From an uncultured Bacilli bacterium (lineage in GTDB: Bacteria; Bacillota_I; Bacilli_A; RF39; UBA660): 64,000 bases of DNA. Made by a program: the position numbers and the translations under genes. The stretch's first letter is position 1. Every line of letters starts with the position of its first letter. The notes below the pieces were generated by a model. The model made no database searches, had not been told where the DNA came from, and saw only the letters and a program-made list of their open reading frames with translations. The stretch lies in the NCBI GenBank assembly GCA_934120635.1, contig CAKOUR010000006.1:23397-87396 (forward strand), in the 5' to 3' direction. Below, piece after piece: positions 30,457 through 40,158 of this stretch.

Positions 30457-31830
30457 ATGGAAAAGTTAACAATGGAAAAAATGGTAAACTATTGTAAACA
30501 ATATGGATTTGTTTATCAAGGAAGTGAAATTTATGGAGGTCTTGCGAATACTTGGGATTATGGTCCATTAGGAAGCAGATTAAAAAATAATGTAAAAGAC
30601 TTATGGAGAAAAAGATTCATTCAAGAAAATAAAAATAGTTATGAAATAGATGCTGATATTTTAATGCACCCAAAAGTATGGGAAGCAAGTGGACATACAA
30701 CAAGTTTTTCAGACCCATTAGTAGATTGCAAAAACTGTAAATCAAGATATCGTGCAGATAATTTAATTTCTGATTATACAAAAGATATTAATCCAGATAC
30801 TTTAACAGATGAAGAAATGATTACTTATATCAAAGAAAATCAAATAAAATGTCCAAAATGTGGAAAAAGTGACTTTACAGATATAAGAGAATTTAATTTA
30901 ATGTTTGAAACATATAGAGGAGTAATTAAAGGAGATAAAAGTGGTCTTGTTTATTTAAGACCAGAAACAGCACAAGGAGAGTTCGTTAATTTTTTAAATG
31001 TTCAAAGAACAATGAGAGCAAAAGTGCCTTTTGGAATAGGACAAATAGGAAAATCTTTCCGTAATGAAATTACACCAGGAAACTTTACTTTTAGAACAAT
31101 CGAGTTTGAACAAATGGAACATCAATTTTTCTGTAAAGAAGGAACGGATAGTGGGTTCTATAAGTTTTATAAAGAATACGCTATGAACTTTTGTCGTGAT
31201 CTTGGGATTGATACGGATAAATTAAGATATCATGATCACGATAAATTAGCCCATTATGCTAAAGAAGCTTGTGATATTGAATACTTATTCCCAATGGGTT
31301 GGGGAGAACTATGGGGAACACATAACAGAACAAATTATGATTTATCTAGGCATCAAGAATTTTCTAAAGTTTCCCAAGAATATTTAGATCCAGAAGATAA
31401 TACAAAATATATTCCTTATGTTATAGAATCATCAGTAGGATGTGACAGACTAACATTAGCTCTAATGTGTGATAGTTATAGAGAAGAAGAATTAGGAGAT
31501 GGAACAACAAGAGAAGTTATGGGATTTATTCCAGCGTTAGCCCCATATAAAGTAGCAATCTTACCATTAGTAAAAAAATATCACAGCGAATATGCAAGTG
31601 AATTAAAAGAAAAATTAAGCAAACATTTTATGTGTAGTTATGATGAAACAGGAAGCATTGGAAAAAGATATAGAAGACAAGATGCTATTGGAACACCATA
31701 TTGTATTACTGTAGATGATGAAACATTAAACAATAATACTGTTACATTAAGAGATAGAGATACAATGGAACAAATTACACTTCCTATTGAAGAAGTAGAA
31801 AATTATATCAATCAAAGAATTCAGTTTTAA
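30457..31830 (+). CDS. glyS: Glycyl-tRNA synthetase (homodimeric type)
   Basis: A 457-residue class II synthetase of the alpha2 type, unlike the alpha2-beta2 GlyQS of many bacteria. YGGLANTWDYGPLGSRLKNNV, SGLVYLRPETAQGEFVNF (motif region), GKSFRNEITPGNFTFRTIEFEQMEH (motif 2) and ESSVGCDRL (motif 3) are present. Zinc-binding Cys pairs occur in DCKNCKSRY and KCPKCGKSDF. The C-terminal anticodon-binding domain starts near 360. TAAGGAGGAAAT is the ribosome site. Controlled by the T-box just upstream. Confidence 0.96.
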   Translation: MEKLTMEKMVNYCKQYGFVYQGSEIYGGLANTWDYGPLGSRLKNNVKDLWRKRFIQENKNSYEIDADILMHPKVWEASGHTTSFSDPLVDCKNCKSRYRADNLISDYTKDINPDTLTDEEMITYIKENQIKCPKCGKSDFTDIREFNLMFETYRGVIKGDKSGLVYLRPETAQGEFVNFLNVQRTMRAKVPFGIGQIGKSFRNEITPGNFTFRTIEFEQMEHQFFCKEGTDSGFYKFYKEYAMNFCRDLGIDTDKLRYHDHDKLAHYAKEACDIEYLFPMGWGELWGTHNRTNYDLSRHQEFSKVSQEYLDPEDNTKYIPYVIESSVGCDRLTLALMCDSYREEELGDGTTREVMGFIPALAPYKVAILPLVKKYHSEYASELKEKLSKHFMCSYDETGSIGKRYRRQDAIGTPYCITVDDETLNNNTVTLRDRDTMEQITLPIEEVENYINQRIQF

Positions 31831-31853
31831 TGAGTCATTTAAGTATTATTTTG

Positions 31854-31886
31854 GAAGAAAAAGATAAAATATTCTTTTTCTTTCTT
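31854..31886 (+). terminator. glyS terminator
   Basis: GAAAAAGA pairs with TCTTTTTC around TAAAATAT, followed by T-rich sequence. Confidence 0.75.
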
Positions 31887-31942
31887 TTTGTTACTTACAA
31901 GTAAAATAAAATGTTTTTTGTGCAAAATATAAGTATTTCATT

Positions 31943-32056
31943 TGACAGATAAAAAATATTATGATACAATTTTAATGTTTTAAGAACCTCGAGTTGTTAA
32001 CTCAACCGCACTAAAAGGGTATTTAAGTGTTTTTACACACCCCAAAGGCGAGTCTT
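31943..32056 (+). promoter_or_regulatory. rplU promoter and L21 leader
   Basis: TTGACA near 31943 and TACAAT near 31965 form the promoter. The leader has an outer stem of AAGAACCTCG (31982-31991) with CGAGTCTT (32049-32056). It encloses two hairpins: GAGTT/AACTC, and GGGT...GTGT with ACAC...CCC. This position and shape fit the L21 leader known upstream of rplU-prp-rpmA in Firmicutes. Confidence 0.75.
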
Positions 32057-32087
32057 AATCCAAATATATCTTAAGGAGGGAAAACGA

Positions 32088-32387
32088 ATGAAAGCAATTA
32101 TTGAAACTGGAGGAAAGCAATATTCCGTTGAAGAAGGCTCAATTATCTATGTTGAAAAAATGGATGTTGAAGAAGGAAAAAAAGTTGTTTTTGACAAAGT
32201 ACTTATGGCAAATGGTGTTATAGGAAATCCTTTTGTTGCAGGTGCTAGTGTTGAAGGAAAAGTTGTTAAAAATGGTAAAGGAAAAAAACTTAGAATCTTT
32301 ACTTATAAACCAAATAAAACTAGTACTAGAAAAACTCAAGGTCATCGTCAACCATATACAAAAGTAGAAATTACAAAAATAAAATAA
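32088..32387 (+). CDS. rplU: Large-subunit ribosomal protein L21 (bL21)
   Basis: A 99-residue ribosomal protein that binds 23S rRNA. MKAIIETGGKQYSVEEGSIIYVEKM and KVLMANGVIGNPFVAGASVEGKVV are conserved. The C-terminal KKLRIFTYKPNKTSTRKTQGHRQPYTKVEI is the L21 signature. The Shine-Dalgarno is AAGGAGGG. First gene of the rplU-prp-rpmA operon. Confidence 0.97.
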   Translation: MKAIIETGGKQYSVEEGSIIYVEKMDVEEGKKVVFDKVLMANGVIGNPFVAGASVEGKVVKNGKGKKLRIFTYKPNKTSTRKTQGHRQPYTKVEITKIK

Positions 32388-32391
32388 GACT

Positions 32392-32709
32392 ATGATTAGG
32401 ATTAAAGTAAAAGAACAAAACAATAACATAAAAGAAATCAATTTTACTGGTCATGCAGCATATGACAATTTAGGAAAAGATATCGTATGTGCATCAGTAA
32501 GTTCCATTTTCTATTGTAGTATTAATGCATGCTATCTATTTGAAGAAAATTCTCTAGAAGTATTTTCTAGTGAAAACAAACAAAAAATAGTCGTGCAATC
32601 AGAAAATGAAAATATCCAAAAAATACTGATCAATATGTTAAATTGTTTAAAAAGTTTAGAAAAAAGTTATCCTAAAAACATCAGAATAGATAAGGAGGAA
32701 AAAGAATGA
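32392..32709 (+). CDS. prp: Ribosomal-processing cysteine protease Prp
   Basis: A 105-residue protease (YsxB family) that removes the N-terminal extension of L27, essential in Firmicutes carrying that extension. The catalytic His21 is in FTGHAAYDNLGKD and Cys33 in DIVCASVSS. It sits between rplU and rpmA, with no clear ribosome site of its own; the start is four bases after the L21 stop, so it probably depends on coupling. It overlaps rpmA by four bases. Confidence 0.93.
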   Translation: MIRIKVKEQNNNIKEINFTGHAAYDNLGKDIVCASVSSIFYCSINACYLFEENSLEVFSSENKQKIVVQSENENIQKILINMLNCLKSLEKSYPKNIRIDKEEKE

Positions 32710-32999
32710 TCAAATTTTTAGAATTAAATATCCAGTTATTTGCTCATAAAAAAGGTCAATCATCTACAAGTAATGGTAGAGATTCAGCTGGTAGAAGATT
32801 AGGAGCAAAAGCTGCAGATGGTGAATATATTACAGCAGGTTCTATTATCTATCGTCAAAGAGGTACTAAAATTCATCCAGGTAAAAATGTAGGTAGAGGA
32901 AATGATGATACTTTATTTGCTAAAATTAATGGATATGTAAAGTATGAGATAGTAGAAGGCGACAAGAAACAAGCAAGCGTTTATGAAACTAGAGCATAA
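32706..32999 (+). CDS. rpmA: Large-subunit ribosomal protein L27 with cleavable N-terminal extension
   Basis: A 97-residue ribosomal protein whose N-terminus reaches the peptidyl-transferase centre. The extension MIKFLELNIQLFA (1-13) precedes HKKGQSSTSNGRDSAGRRLGAK, so cleavage after Ala13 exposes the mature N-terminus. The extension matches the L-N-x-Q-x-F-A pattern of Staphylococcus and other Firmicutes, whose Prp is encoded just upstream. AAGGAGGAAAAAG is the ribosome site. Confidence 0.97.
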   Translation: MIKFLELNIQLFAHKKGQSSTSNGRDSAGRRLGAKAADGEYITAGSIIYRQRGTKIHPGKNVGRGNDDTLFAKINGYVKYEIVEGDKKQASVYETRA

Positions 33000-33000
33000 A

Positions 33001-33051
33001 GATATTTATGATAGACAAATTATTGTTTATCATGGGTATCTTTTTTTTATC
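33001..33051 (+). terminator. Terminator of the rplU-prp-rpmA operon
   Basis: GATA...ATGATA-GACA pairs with TGTT-TATCAT...TATC, followed by a T7 tract. Confidence 0.8.
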
Positions 33052-33090
33052 TTTTAGTATATAATAATAGCGTATTAAGGGGGAATATAT

Positions 33091-33936
33091 ATGTTAATAG
33101 GATATCTAATTACAGCAATTATCTTATTTTTAATGATTAACTATTTAGAACAAAATTTAAAAATCAAATTTTTACATGAAGTAATATTAATAAGTATTTA
33201 CTTCTTAACTATAGCAGGAATTTTTTATGAGATGAATATTTCTACTTATTATTTATATGCTATTATGCTTATTGTTTCTATGGTAGAAATCTTTCTTCTA
33301 TACTATAAAGAACTCTCTACCAGTAGAAATCCTTATTCCTTTTATAAATATATCTTTTTAGTCGCAGTCATCTATTTAATTAACCGACTATTTATCGATA
33401 AAGTAAAAGGAACTTTCTTAACTTTAGAAGAATTAAAATCCTTTATCTGGATTTTAGTATTCTTATATCTTTACTGGTATCTACGCAAATTTTTACAAGA
33501 AAAATCAAATAAAATAATGCTTTCTAAAATTAAAGATGATTATTTAATGATTCAATATGTTCATCTAAAAAATGAATATTACCAAATCATTAAACCCAAA
33601 AATAAAAATCTAACACCTTTAATCTATTCAATAATCTTATACGAAAATATCAAACGACCATTCATTTTAAGAAAAATAGATATTATTTTATATCGTCTAG
33701 ATGGTATTCCTAGAAAATTTGGGATTATGCAAATAAAAAATAAAACTGTACTAAGTGATGTTGATAGCATTAAAAGAGGAATAAAAAGAATAGAGATCAT
33801 AAATAAACAACTTTCTCCGAATTTAAAGAATATTCAAAAAAATATAAAAATATTAGAAAAATATCATTATCAAAAAGAAGAGGTTAAAGATATTATAAAT
33901 ATTTATCAAAAAATTAATTTATTTGAATCAAAATAA
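33091..33936 (+). CDS. Multi-pass membrane protein with C-terminal cytoplasmic domain (unknown)
   Basis: A 281-residue protein. About five to six hydrophobic segments lie in residues 1-145. A soluble domain then begins near 150 (YLMIQYVHLKNEYYQIIKPK) and contains DGIPRKFGIMQIKNKTVLSDVDSIKRGIKRI, which looks like a distinct conserved block. The C-terminus is Lys/Ile-rich and helical. I do not recognise the family. TAAGGGGGAATAT is the ribosome site and TATAAT lies near 33062. A terminator follows, so it is a single-gene unit. Confidence 0.75.
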   Translation: MLIGYLITAIILFLMINYLEQNLKIKFLHEVILISIYFLTIAGIFYEMNISTYYLYAIMLIVSMVEIFLLYYKELSTSRNPYSFYKYIFLVAVIYLINRLFIDKVKGTFLTLEELKSFIWILVFLYLYWYLRKFLQEKSNKIMLSKIKDDYLMIQYVHLKNEYYQIIKPKNKNLTPLIYSIILYENIKRPFILRKIDIILYRLDGIPRKFGIMQIKNKTVLSDVDSIKRGIKRIEIINKQLSPNLKNIQKNIKILEKYHYQKEEVKDIINIYQKINLFESK

Positions 33937-33991
33937 AATACTTACTTAGAACTATCTTTCAAAAAATGATAAAACTAAATAAGTATTTTTT
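33935..33991 (+). terminator. Terminator (AAAATACT family)
   Basis: AAAATACTTA (33935-33944) pairs with TAAGTATTTT (33980-33989), with inner CTTAG/CTAAA pairing and a T-run. Confidence 0.85.
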
Positions 33992-34063
33992 GTTGCTTGT
34001 AAATCTATAATATTTGACAAAAATTAACAAATGGTGTATATTAAGGACATTAAGGGGGATTTT

Positions 34064-34822
34064 ATGAAAAATAAGAGTGAATTAAATATTGCATCCATTA
34101 ATGTTAAAGACAATAAAGCTAATAGAAATGGAAATTTAGAAAATGCAAAAAAACTTTCAAAAATTATTGAACAATTTGATTTTATAGGAACACAAGAATT
34201 TACAGTTAAATATGTAAATGAAGTAATGAAAAATTTAGATAGTTATAAAATATATGGTAATTATCGCTATGGAAAAATCCTTAAGAATATGCCATATAAT
34301 GAAAATAATGGAATTATTACTAATCAAAGTGTATTATCTAGTAATACAATATGGTTACCATGGATTGCCAATAATTTTAGTGATTTAACAACTTCTATAA
34401 TTAAAATGTCAATAATGCCTAGAATAGCAACGGTTGTAATTAGTGATACTAAAGAAAATGGTAAAATATGTATGATAAATACACATCTTGATTATCAAAT
34501 TCCATCAATTCAAATAAAGCAGTTAAAAGCAATTAAAAAATTAATTAATCAATATGGAAAAGATTACCCAGTATTTTTAACAGGAGACTTTAATATGGAA
34601 CTTGATGATAAGAACTTTAGTGAGTTTGTAAAAAGTATAAATGCTGATTTAGAACATGTTGATATAAAAGAAAAAACATGGCATGGAAAATCTGGAGAAG
34701 AAAAATCACTAGATCATATATTTATTCCAAAAGATTTTTATATTGAAAGTTCTGGTATTATACCAACACAAGGAACAAGTGATCATGATGTAATTTATGC
34801 TACAGTTTCTAAAAGACGTTAA
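34064..34822 (+). CDS. Endonuclease/exonuclease/phosphatase (EEP) family protein
   Basis: A 252-residue DNase I-like phosphodiesterase fold without signal peptide. The motifs in order are NIASINV, IGTQEF (catalytic Glu), MINTHLDYQ, LTGDFNMELDD, LDHIFIP and GTSDHDVIYA with the final catalytic His. Substrate could be nucleic acid, phospholipid or sugar phosphate; the neighbouring glycosyltransferase slightly favours an envelope role. AAGGGGGATTTT sets the start at 34064; the upstream in-frame ATG at 34031 lacks a site. It lies 14 bases before the glycosyltransferase gene. Confidence 0.88.
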   Translation: MKNKSELNIASINVKDNKANRNGNLENAKKLSKIIEQFDFIGTQEFTVKYVNEVMKNLDSYKIYGNYRYGKILKNMPYNENNGIITNQSVLSSNTIWLPWIANNFSDLTTSIIKMSIMPRIATVVISDTKENGKICMINTHLDYQIPSIQIKQLKAIKKLINQYGKDYPVFLTGDFNMELDDKNFSEFVKSINADLEHVDIKEKTWHGKSGEEKSLDHIFIPKDFYIESSGIIPTQGTSDHDVIYATVSKRR

Positions 34823-34836
34823 GGGGGATTTAGAAG

Positions 34837-35886
34837 ATGAAAAAAGTTAGTGTAATAGTTCCAGTATATAATGCGGAAAAATATTTAGAAAAATGTATAT
34901 CAAGTATCGCAAACCAAACTTTAGATGATATTGAAATCCTTGCAATTAACGATGGCTCAAAAGATAATAGTTTAAATGTACTAGATAACTTATCAATAAA
35001 ATATAAAGATAAAATAAGAGTGTTTGACAAACCAAATGGTGGAGCAGGATCTGCTAGAAATATTGGTATTGATAATGCAACGGGAGAATTTATTAAATTT
35101 GTTGATGCAGATGACTATTTATCATTAAATATATTAGAAAGAATGTATACCATAGCAAAAGAGAAAAAAGTATCCCTTGTAAGAGGTAACTATCAAACGA
35201 TAATAGGTCCAATAAAAACAATTGATACTTGTAGTTGGAGCAATATTAAAGAGTCAAAAATTGTTGATGTTAGAGAAAATAAAGATTATATTGTAACAGA
35301 GACACCAGGAATTGGAAATAAATTAATCAAAAGAGATTTAATTGGAGAATTAAGATTTCCTGAAAAAACAAAATGGGAAGATTTAGCAATAATACCAGTA
35401 GTTATTGCTTCAAGTAAAAAAATATTTCACTTAAATGAACCAGTATATAATTATAGAGTGAATATGAATACAACAATTACAGATTTTATTAATAAAATTC
35501 CTAATATATTAGATATTGTTAGATGTTGCGATAATATTGAAACAGAAATGACAAAAAGAGGATTAAATGAAGAATATAAGGAACAAATAGAGAGTTTATA
35601 TATTCTACATACTTTATATCGAGTAGAAAATGCTATGTTATGGGTAAATTTCCCAAGAGCAAAAAAAGAAATAGTTGTAACTTCCTTAATTACAATATTA
35701 AATTCTAAGTATCCTAATTGGCAAAATAACTCTATCTTTAATCGATATAGAAAAGTAAATCCATTATTTAATTGGGATATCAATAGAGCAAATAAATTCT
35801 TAAATGAAGACTATTTAACTGATGATATCGAAAAAGCAAAAGATAATATTAACAATAGTTTTACTATAAGAAAAATCAAATTATAA
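34837..35886 (+). CDS. Family 2 glycosyltransferase
   Basis: A 349-residue GT-A enzyme. VSVIVPVYNAEKYLEKCISSIANQTLDDIEILAINDGSKDNS is the nucleotide-sugar binding N-terminus. DKPNGGAGSARNIGIDNATGEFIKFVDADDY gives the D-x-D metal site, and KWEDL is a likely catalytic/acceptor region. No membrane helix. Probably adds sugars to wall or capsule polymers. AAGGGGGA-type ribosome site; shares the transcript with the EEP gene. Confidence 0.92.
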   Translation: MKKVSVIVPVYNAEKYLEKCISSIANQTLDDIEILAINDGSKDNSLNVLDNLSIKYKDKIRVFDKPNGGAGSARNIGIDNATGEFIKFVDADDYLSLNILERMYTIAKEKKVSLVRGNYQTIIGPIKTIDTCSWSNIKESKIVDVRENKDYIVTETPGIGNKLIKRDLIGELRFPEKTKWEDLAIIPVVIASSKKIFHLNEPVYNYRVNMNTTITDFINKIPNILDIVRCCDNIETEMTKRGLNEEYKEQIESLYILHTLYRVENAMLWVNFPRAKKEIVVTSLITILNSKYPNWQNNSIFNRYRKVNPLFNWDINRANKFLNEDYLTDDIEKAKDNINNSFTIRKIKL

Positions 35887-35892
35887 TTCTTT

Positions 35893-35931
35893 TAAAAAAA
35901 GTTCATTAAACTGAACTTTTTTTTATTAAAT
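35893..35931 (+). terminator. Terminator of the EEP-glycosyltransferase operon
   Basis: AAAAAGTTCA pairs with TGAACTTTTT around TTAAAC, followed by a T-run. Confidence 0.85.
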
Positions 35932-36000
35932 TTCTTTATCAATATTTTTTTCTTGTTTTTTTTAAATAGTATGCTACAATGATTATGATAGAGGAGTGTA

Positions 36001-37593
36001 ATGATGAAGAGGAAAAAAATCATAATGGGGATAATGGTTGTAGCAATTATAGGAGCATTTATTTTTAGTGAAATTTATCTAAAAGATAGTTATGCTCTAG
36101 GTGAAGAGGGTATAGCAACAGCAATCGAACCAGAAATGAAAGTAGAAAAATTTGCCATAAAAAACCAAAAAATAAAATATGGAGATAAAGTATATTTAGA
36201 AATAAAATATACATATCCATCTAAAGTAAATTCTTGTTCTATATGGCTAAAGGGTAAAGATTATGAAAATCATTTATATTATGCCATTCAAGATTTGAAT
36301 AAAGAACCATATTTTATGATGAGTGATAATAGTGCAGGGACAGTATTTCCAGGAGAGTATCAAGTAGATGCGATGACTTGCTTTCCACAAAATTCTTCCA
36401 TTCAATATCTAATAGAAAACAATTCTAGTTTAACTTATTCTAACAATGTTTTTACTAATGAAAGTGGAAATATTATTGTCGAAGAAGAAACAAACAAAAT
36501 TCATACCGATTTAAATCAAATTCATTTTGAATTAATAGATAAAGTAGCATCTAATGGAGATAAAGTAAAAACAAACTTTTATACTAATTTAGATACAAAT
36601 AGTGTATTATTATCTTTCTATAATACAACAACTAATGAAACATTACCAGTATATTTAAAAGGAATGGAACAAAAACATTTTACTATTCCATCAACAGCGG
36701 CTAGTGGGGAATACCAATTACAATATATCTTAATAAAAAGTAGTAAAAATAATACATATACCATAATGAATGATAAAGGAGAAACAAAAGTATATCAAAA
36801 TGGAACGCTAGCATATTCAACGCTAAAAGTAGATTTTAATCAAACTTTAAAAATAGAAAATAATGAAGGAGATAATAACAATACATTAGAAAATACATCA
36901 ACTTATTTTTTCAATAATGAAAATTATAATGAACAAATACAATCTCAAATTAATACATTAGATAAAAATGCAGTGATTACTGTGGTAGCAGATAATTATA
37001 CAGTAATTCATCAAAATCTATTTCAAGCTTTACAAGGAACTAAAAGAACTTTAATTATTGAATATGGGGAATCAGAATGGATATTTAATGGAGCAGATAT
37101 TACTAATCCTAAAAATATAGATGTTTCCATGATGATAAAAGATATTACAAATAAAGACTTTAAAAATAGTAGTCTAATCAGTGATTTTCCTGCTAAAACA
37201 AAATTATTGACTTTTTCTAATAATGGGACATTGCCAGGAAAAGTATTAATTCGTTTAAAATCTATGGAATTAGATAAATTATTTGAGGAAGATAATCTTT
37301 ATATTTATTATTATGATTTAGATGAAGATAAATTTTTAAAAGTAGCAATGGAAGTTCAAAAAGAAAATGGCTATTATGAGTTTTATATTAACCATAATTC
37401 AAAATATATTTTAACAGAAAAAGAATTAAAAAATAAGTATATTGCTAAAAGTGATGAAATATTATCTTTAAATCAAGATGAAAGAAAACAAGAAAAAAAG
37501 AAAAATATCAATTTTTATTTTCTCATTACAGGAATTATCTTAGTATTAGGAATTGTTATAATGATTATCATAAAAAGAAAGAAAAAATTTTAA
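36001..37593 (+). CDS. Large single-span surface protein (unknown)
   Basis: A 530-residue type I membrane protein. The signal peptide (about 1-32) is followed by an extracellular region (35-500), one C-terminal membrane helix (about 507-525) and a basic KRKKKF tail. Two similar blocks (VEKFAIKNQKIKYGDKVYLEIKY near 48, and FELIDKVASNGDKVKTNFYTN near 180) suggest duplicated Ig-like domains. Further along, a DKNAVITVVADNYTVIHQN region may be another fold. No sortase motif. Either ATG at 36001 or 36004 is possible after GAGGAG. TACAAT near 35978 is the promoter -10. Function unknown. Confidence 0.75.
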   Translation: MMKRKKIIMGIMVVAIIGAFIFSEIYLKDSYALGEEGIATAIEPEMKVEKFAIKNQKIKYGDKVYLEIKYTYPSKVNSCSIWLKGKDYENHLYYAIQDLNKEPYFMMSDNSAGTVFPGEYQVDAMTCFPQNSSIQYLIENNSSLTYSNNVFTNESGNIIVEEETNKIHTDLNQIHFELIDKVASNGDKVKTNFYTNLDTNSVLLSFYNTTTNETLPVYLKGMEQKHFTIPSTAASGEYQLQYILIKSSKNNTYTIMNDKGETKVYQNGTLAYSTLKVDFNQTLKIENNEGDNNNTLENTSTYFFNNENYNEQIQSQINTLDKNAVITVVADNYTVIHQNLFQALQGTKRTLIIEYGESEWIFNGADITNPKNIDVSMMIKDITNKDFKNSSLISDFPAKTKLLTFSNNGTLPGKVLIRLKSMELDKLFEEDNLYIYYYDLDEDKFLKVAMEVQKENGYYEFYINHNSKYILTEKELKNKYIAKSDEILSLNQDERKQEKKKNINFYFLITGIILVLGIVIMIIIKRKKKF

Positions 37594-37605
37594 ATAAATG
37601 ATAAA

Positions 37606-37669
37606 AGAAAAATACTTATTTAGTACAATTCTTTTTAAAGAAGAAGAGACTAGATAAGTATTTTTTTCA
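37606..37669 (+). terminator. Terminator (AAAATACT family)
   Basis: AAATACTTAT (37609-37618) pairs with ATAAGTATTT (37654-37663), with inner TAGT/GACTA pairing and a T7 tract. Confidence 0.85.
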
Positions 37670-37744
37670 ACAAAAAATGACAATAATTTTATTCCTATTT
37701 TTTTTGAGATATGATATAATTTAAATATTGAAAGTAGGGATTTT

Positions 37745-39718
37745 ATGACAAAACTAAATGAAAAAATGTTAATTAATGATGTACGTTGTTTGGCTTTAGA
37801 TATGATTCACGAAGCAGGAAGTGGTCATCCAGGAATAGCGTTAGGTGCAGCACCCCTTTTATACACTTTATTTACCTATCACTTAAATATTGATTTAAAC
37901 AAAAGCAATTGGTGTAATAGAGATAGATTTGTTTTATCGTGTGGACATGCTTCTAGTTTACTATATGCTCTTGAATTTTTTGTTGATGAGTCTAAGTATA
38001 ATTTAAATGACTTAAAAAATTATCGAAATATTTATTCTAAAACACCAGGTCATCCAGAGTATAATTTAGAAAATAAAATTGACGTAACAACAGGCCCTTT
38101 AGGAGAAGGAGTTGCAACAGCAGTAGGAATGGCTATGGCAGGAAAATACTTAGAAAGCTATTATAGTGATAAAAAAAGCAGTCTATTTGATTATTATGTT
38201 TATGCTATGGTAAGTGATGGAGATTTAATGGAAGGAGTTTCCTATGAAGCAGCATGCTTAGCGACACAATATCAATTAGATAATTTAATTTTACTATATG
38301 ATTGTAATGGCGTAAGTTTAGATGGAGAAATTGATGAAAACTATATTGATTCAATAGCTAATGTTTATGCTGATATTGGTTTTGCTACTTATTATGTTAA
38401 AAATGGAGAATCCGTAAAAGAAATTAATAAAGCAATAAATGCTGCCAAAAGAGCAAGTGGTCCTGCTATTGTTATTGTTAATACAACAATTGGAAAATAT
38501 TCCAAATATGAAGGAACCAATAAAATTCATGGAACCCTAGAAAATGATGATTATCTAGAAATCAAAAAGGAATTAGGTCACGAAGAAAAATGGGAATATG
38601 ATAAAAATAATACAGCAATGTATCGTCAAGAAATTAAAGATAGATTAGAAAATAACTACAGGGATTGGTTTAATTTATATGAAGAATTTTCTGCTAATTT
38701 AGATGAAAAACAAAAAAATACGTTAAATAGTATCATTAATAATGAAAATATTACTTTACAATTAGATAAAGTAATTGATATGGATAAATTATTTACAGAT
38801 AGAGATTTAAGGGATATTAATTATCAGATTATGAATGTTATTTCAGCATTTGTTCCTAATTTTATTGGGGGAAGTGCTGATGTTGCCACAAGTACAAAAA
38901 CATATTTAAAAGGAAAAGAAGACTTTAGTAGTGATAATTATGCTGGAAAAAATATTGCTTTTGGCGTAAGAGAACATGCAATGGGAGCTATTCTAAATGG
39001 ACTTGCTTTATGTAATTTAAGAGTATTTGGAAGTTGTTTTTTAGCATTTAGTGATTATATGAAACCATCCATTAGATTAGCTGCTATGATGAACTTACCA
39101 GTTACCTATATTTTCACTCACGATAGTATTTTAGTAGGAAAAGATGGAGCAACTCACGAACCAGTAGAACAATTAGCTATGCTTAGAACAATCCCTAATT
39201 TATCTGTTTATCGTCCTGGTGATCATAAAGAATTGATTGGTTCATGGAATGAAATTTTAGCTAATGCCTCCCCAAGTGCTATTATCTTACCAAGAGGACA
39301 TGTAGAAGTTCAAGAATTTACTAACCCTGCTGGAATTGAATATGGAGGCTATATCATTAGCGAAGTAAAGAAAAGTTTAGACGTAATCTTAATTGCAACA
39401 GGAAGTGAAGTAAGTTATGCTATGGATTTAAAAGAAGAATTAATGAAAAATTATATCGAAGCAAGAGTAGTTTCTATGCCAAATATTAAAAACTTCTTAA
39501 ATCAAGATAAAGAATACCAAAACGAAGTATTACCTAAAGGCTATAAAAAAGTAGTATTAGAATTTTCAAATGATCCAACTTGGTATCGAATATTAGAAGC
39601 AGATGATGATTTTATTGGAGTAAATACTTATGGAAAATCAGGTGATGAAGAAGATATCCTAAAAGAATTAGAACTTGATTTACCAAGTTTAGTTATTCGT
39701 ATCAAAAATAATTTATAA
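37745..39718 (+). CDS. tkt: Transketolase
   Basis: A 657-residue thiamine-diphosphate enzyme of the non-oxidative pentose phosphate pathway. IHEAGSGHPGIALGAAPLLYTLF, the TPP/metal loop GDGDLMEGVSYEAA (here SDGDLMEG) and VTGPLGEG-like TTGPLGEGVATAVGMA are in domain 1. The pyrimidine domain has GVREHAMGAILNGLAL and THDSILVGKDGATHEPVEQLAMLR. The C-terminal domain ends with ATGSEVSYAM. Length is typical. Followed 13 bases later by mscL. Confidence 0.96.
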   Translation: MTKLNEKMLINDVRCLALDMIHEAGSGHPGIALGAAPLLYTLFTYHLNIDLNKSNWCNRDRFVLSCGHASSLLYALEFFVDESKYNLNDLKNYRNIYSKTPGHPEYNLENKIDVTTGPLGEGVATAVGMAMAGKYLESYYSDKKSSLFDYYVYAMVSDGDLMEGVSYEAACLATQYQLDNLILLYDCNGVSLDGEIDENYIDSIANVYADIGFATYYVKNGESVKEINKAINAAKRASGPAIVIVNTTIGKYSKYEGTNKIHGTLENDDYLEIKKELGHEEKWEYDKNNTAMYRQEIKDRLENNYRDWFNLYEEFSANLDEKQKNTLNSIINNENITLQLDKVIDMDKLFTDRDLRDINYQIMNVISAFVPNFIGGSADVATSTKTYLKGKEDFSSDNYAGKNIAFGVREHAMGAILNGLALCNLRVFGSCFLAFSDYMKPSIRLAAMMNLPVTYIFTHDSILVGKDGATHEPVEQLAMLRTIPNLSVYRPGDHKELIGSWNEILANASPSAIILPRGHVEVQEFTNPAGIEYGGYIISEVKKSLDVILIATGSEVSYAMDLKEELMKNYIEARVVSMPNIKNFLNQDKEYQNEVLPKGYKKVVLEFSNDPTWYRILEADDDFIGVNTYGKSGDEEDILKELELDLPSLVIRIKNNL

Positions 39719-39731
39719 AGGAGAAAAAACA

Positions 39732-40109
39732 ATGAAAGAAAATATGAAAGATACTATGAAAAAAGTAAGTGAAAAAGCAAAAAAAGAAGTAAAAGAACAT
39801 AAAATTATTGATGAATTTAGAGAATTTATTGCTAGAGGCAATGTTCTAGATTTAGCAGTAGGAGTAATTATTGGAAGTTCATTTCAAAAGATTGTAACCT
39901 CTTTAACGGATAATATTATTTCTCCAATTTTAGGATGCTTTACTGAAGTAGATTTCAATTCTTATGCTCTAAATATTGGAAACTTTCATTTAAAATATGG
40001 AGCCTTCTTAACTGATGTCATCAACTTCATCATCATGGCTTTTATCGTTTTCTTAATGGTAAAGTTTATGAATCGAATCTTTATTAAAAAAGAAGAAAAG
40101 AAGTCATAA
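39732..40109 (+). CDS. mscL: Large-conductance mechanosensitive channel MscL
   Basis: A 125-residue two-helix channel that releases solutes under hypo-osmotic stress. IDEFREFIARGNVLDLAVGVIIGSSFQKIVTSLTDNIISPILG is the pore helix signature, followed by VINFIIMAFIVFLMVKFMN. The N-terminus is extended by about 20 charged residues compared with the family. AAAGGAGAAAAAAC is the ribosome site. Co-transcribed with tkt. Confidence 0.96.
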   Translation: MKENMKDTMKKVSEKAKKEVKEHKIIDEFREFIARGNVLDLAVGVIIGSSFQKIVTSLTDNIISPILGCFTEVDFNSYALNIGNFHLKYGAFLTDVINFIIMAFIVFLMVKFMNRIFIKKEEKKS

Positions 40110-40158
40110 ACTTTTTTCTTTGATTAATAGAAAAAATACCAATTTCAAAGGAGAAAAG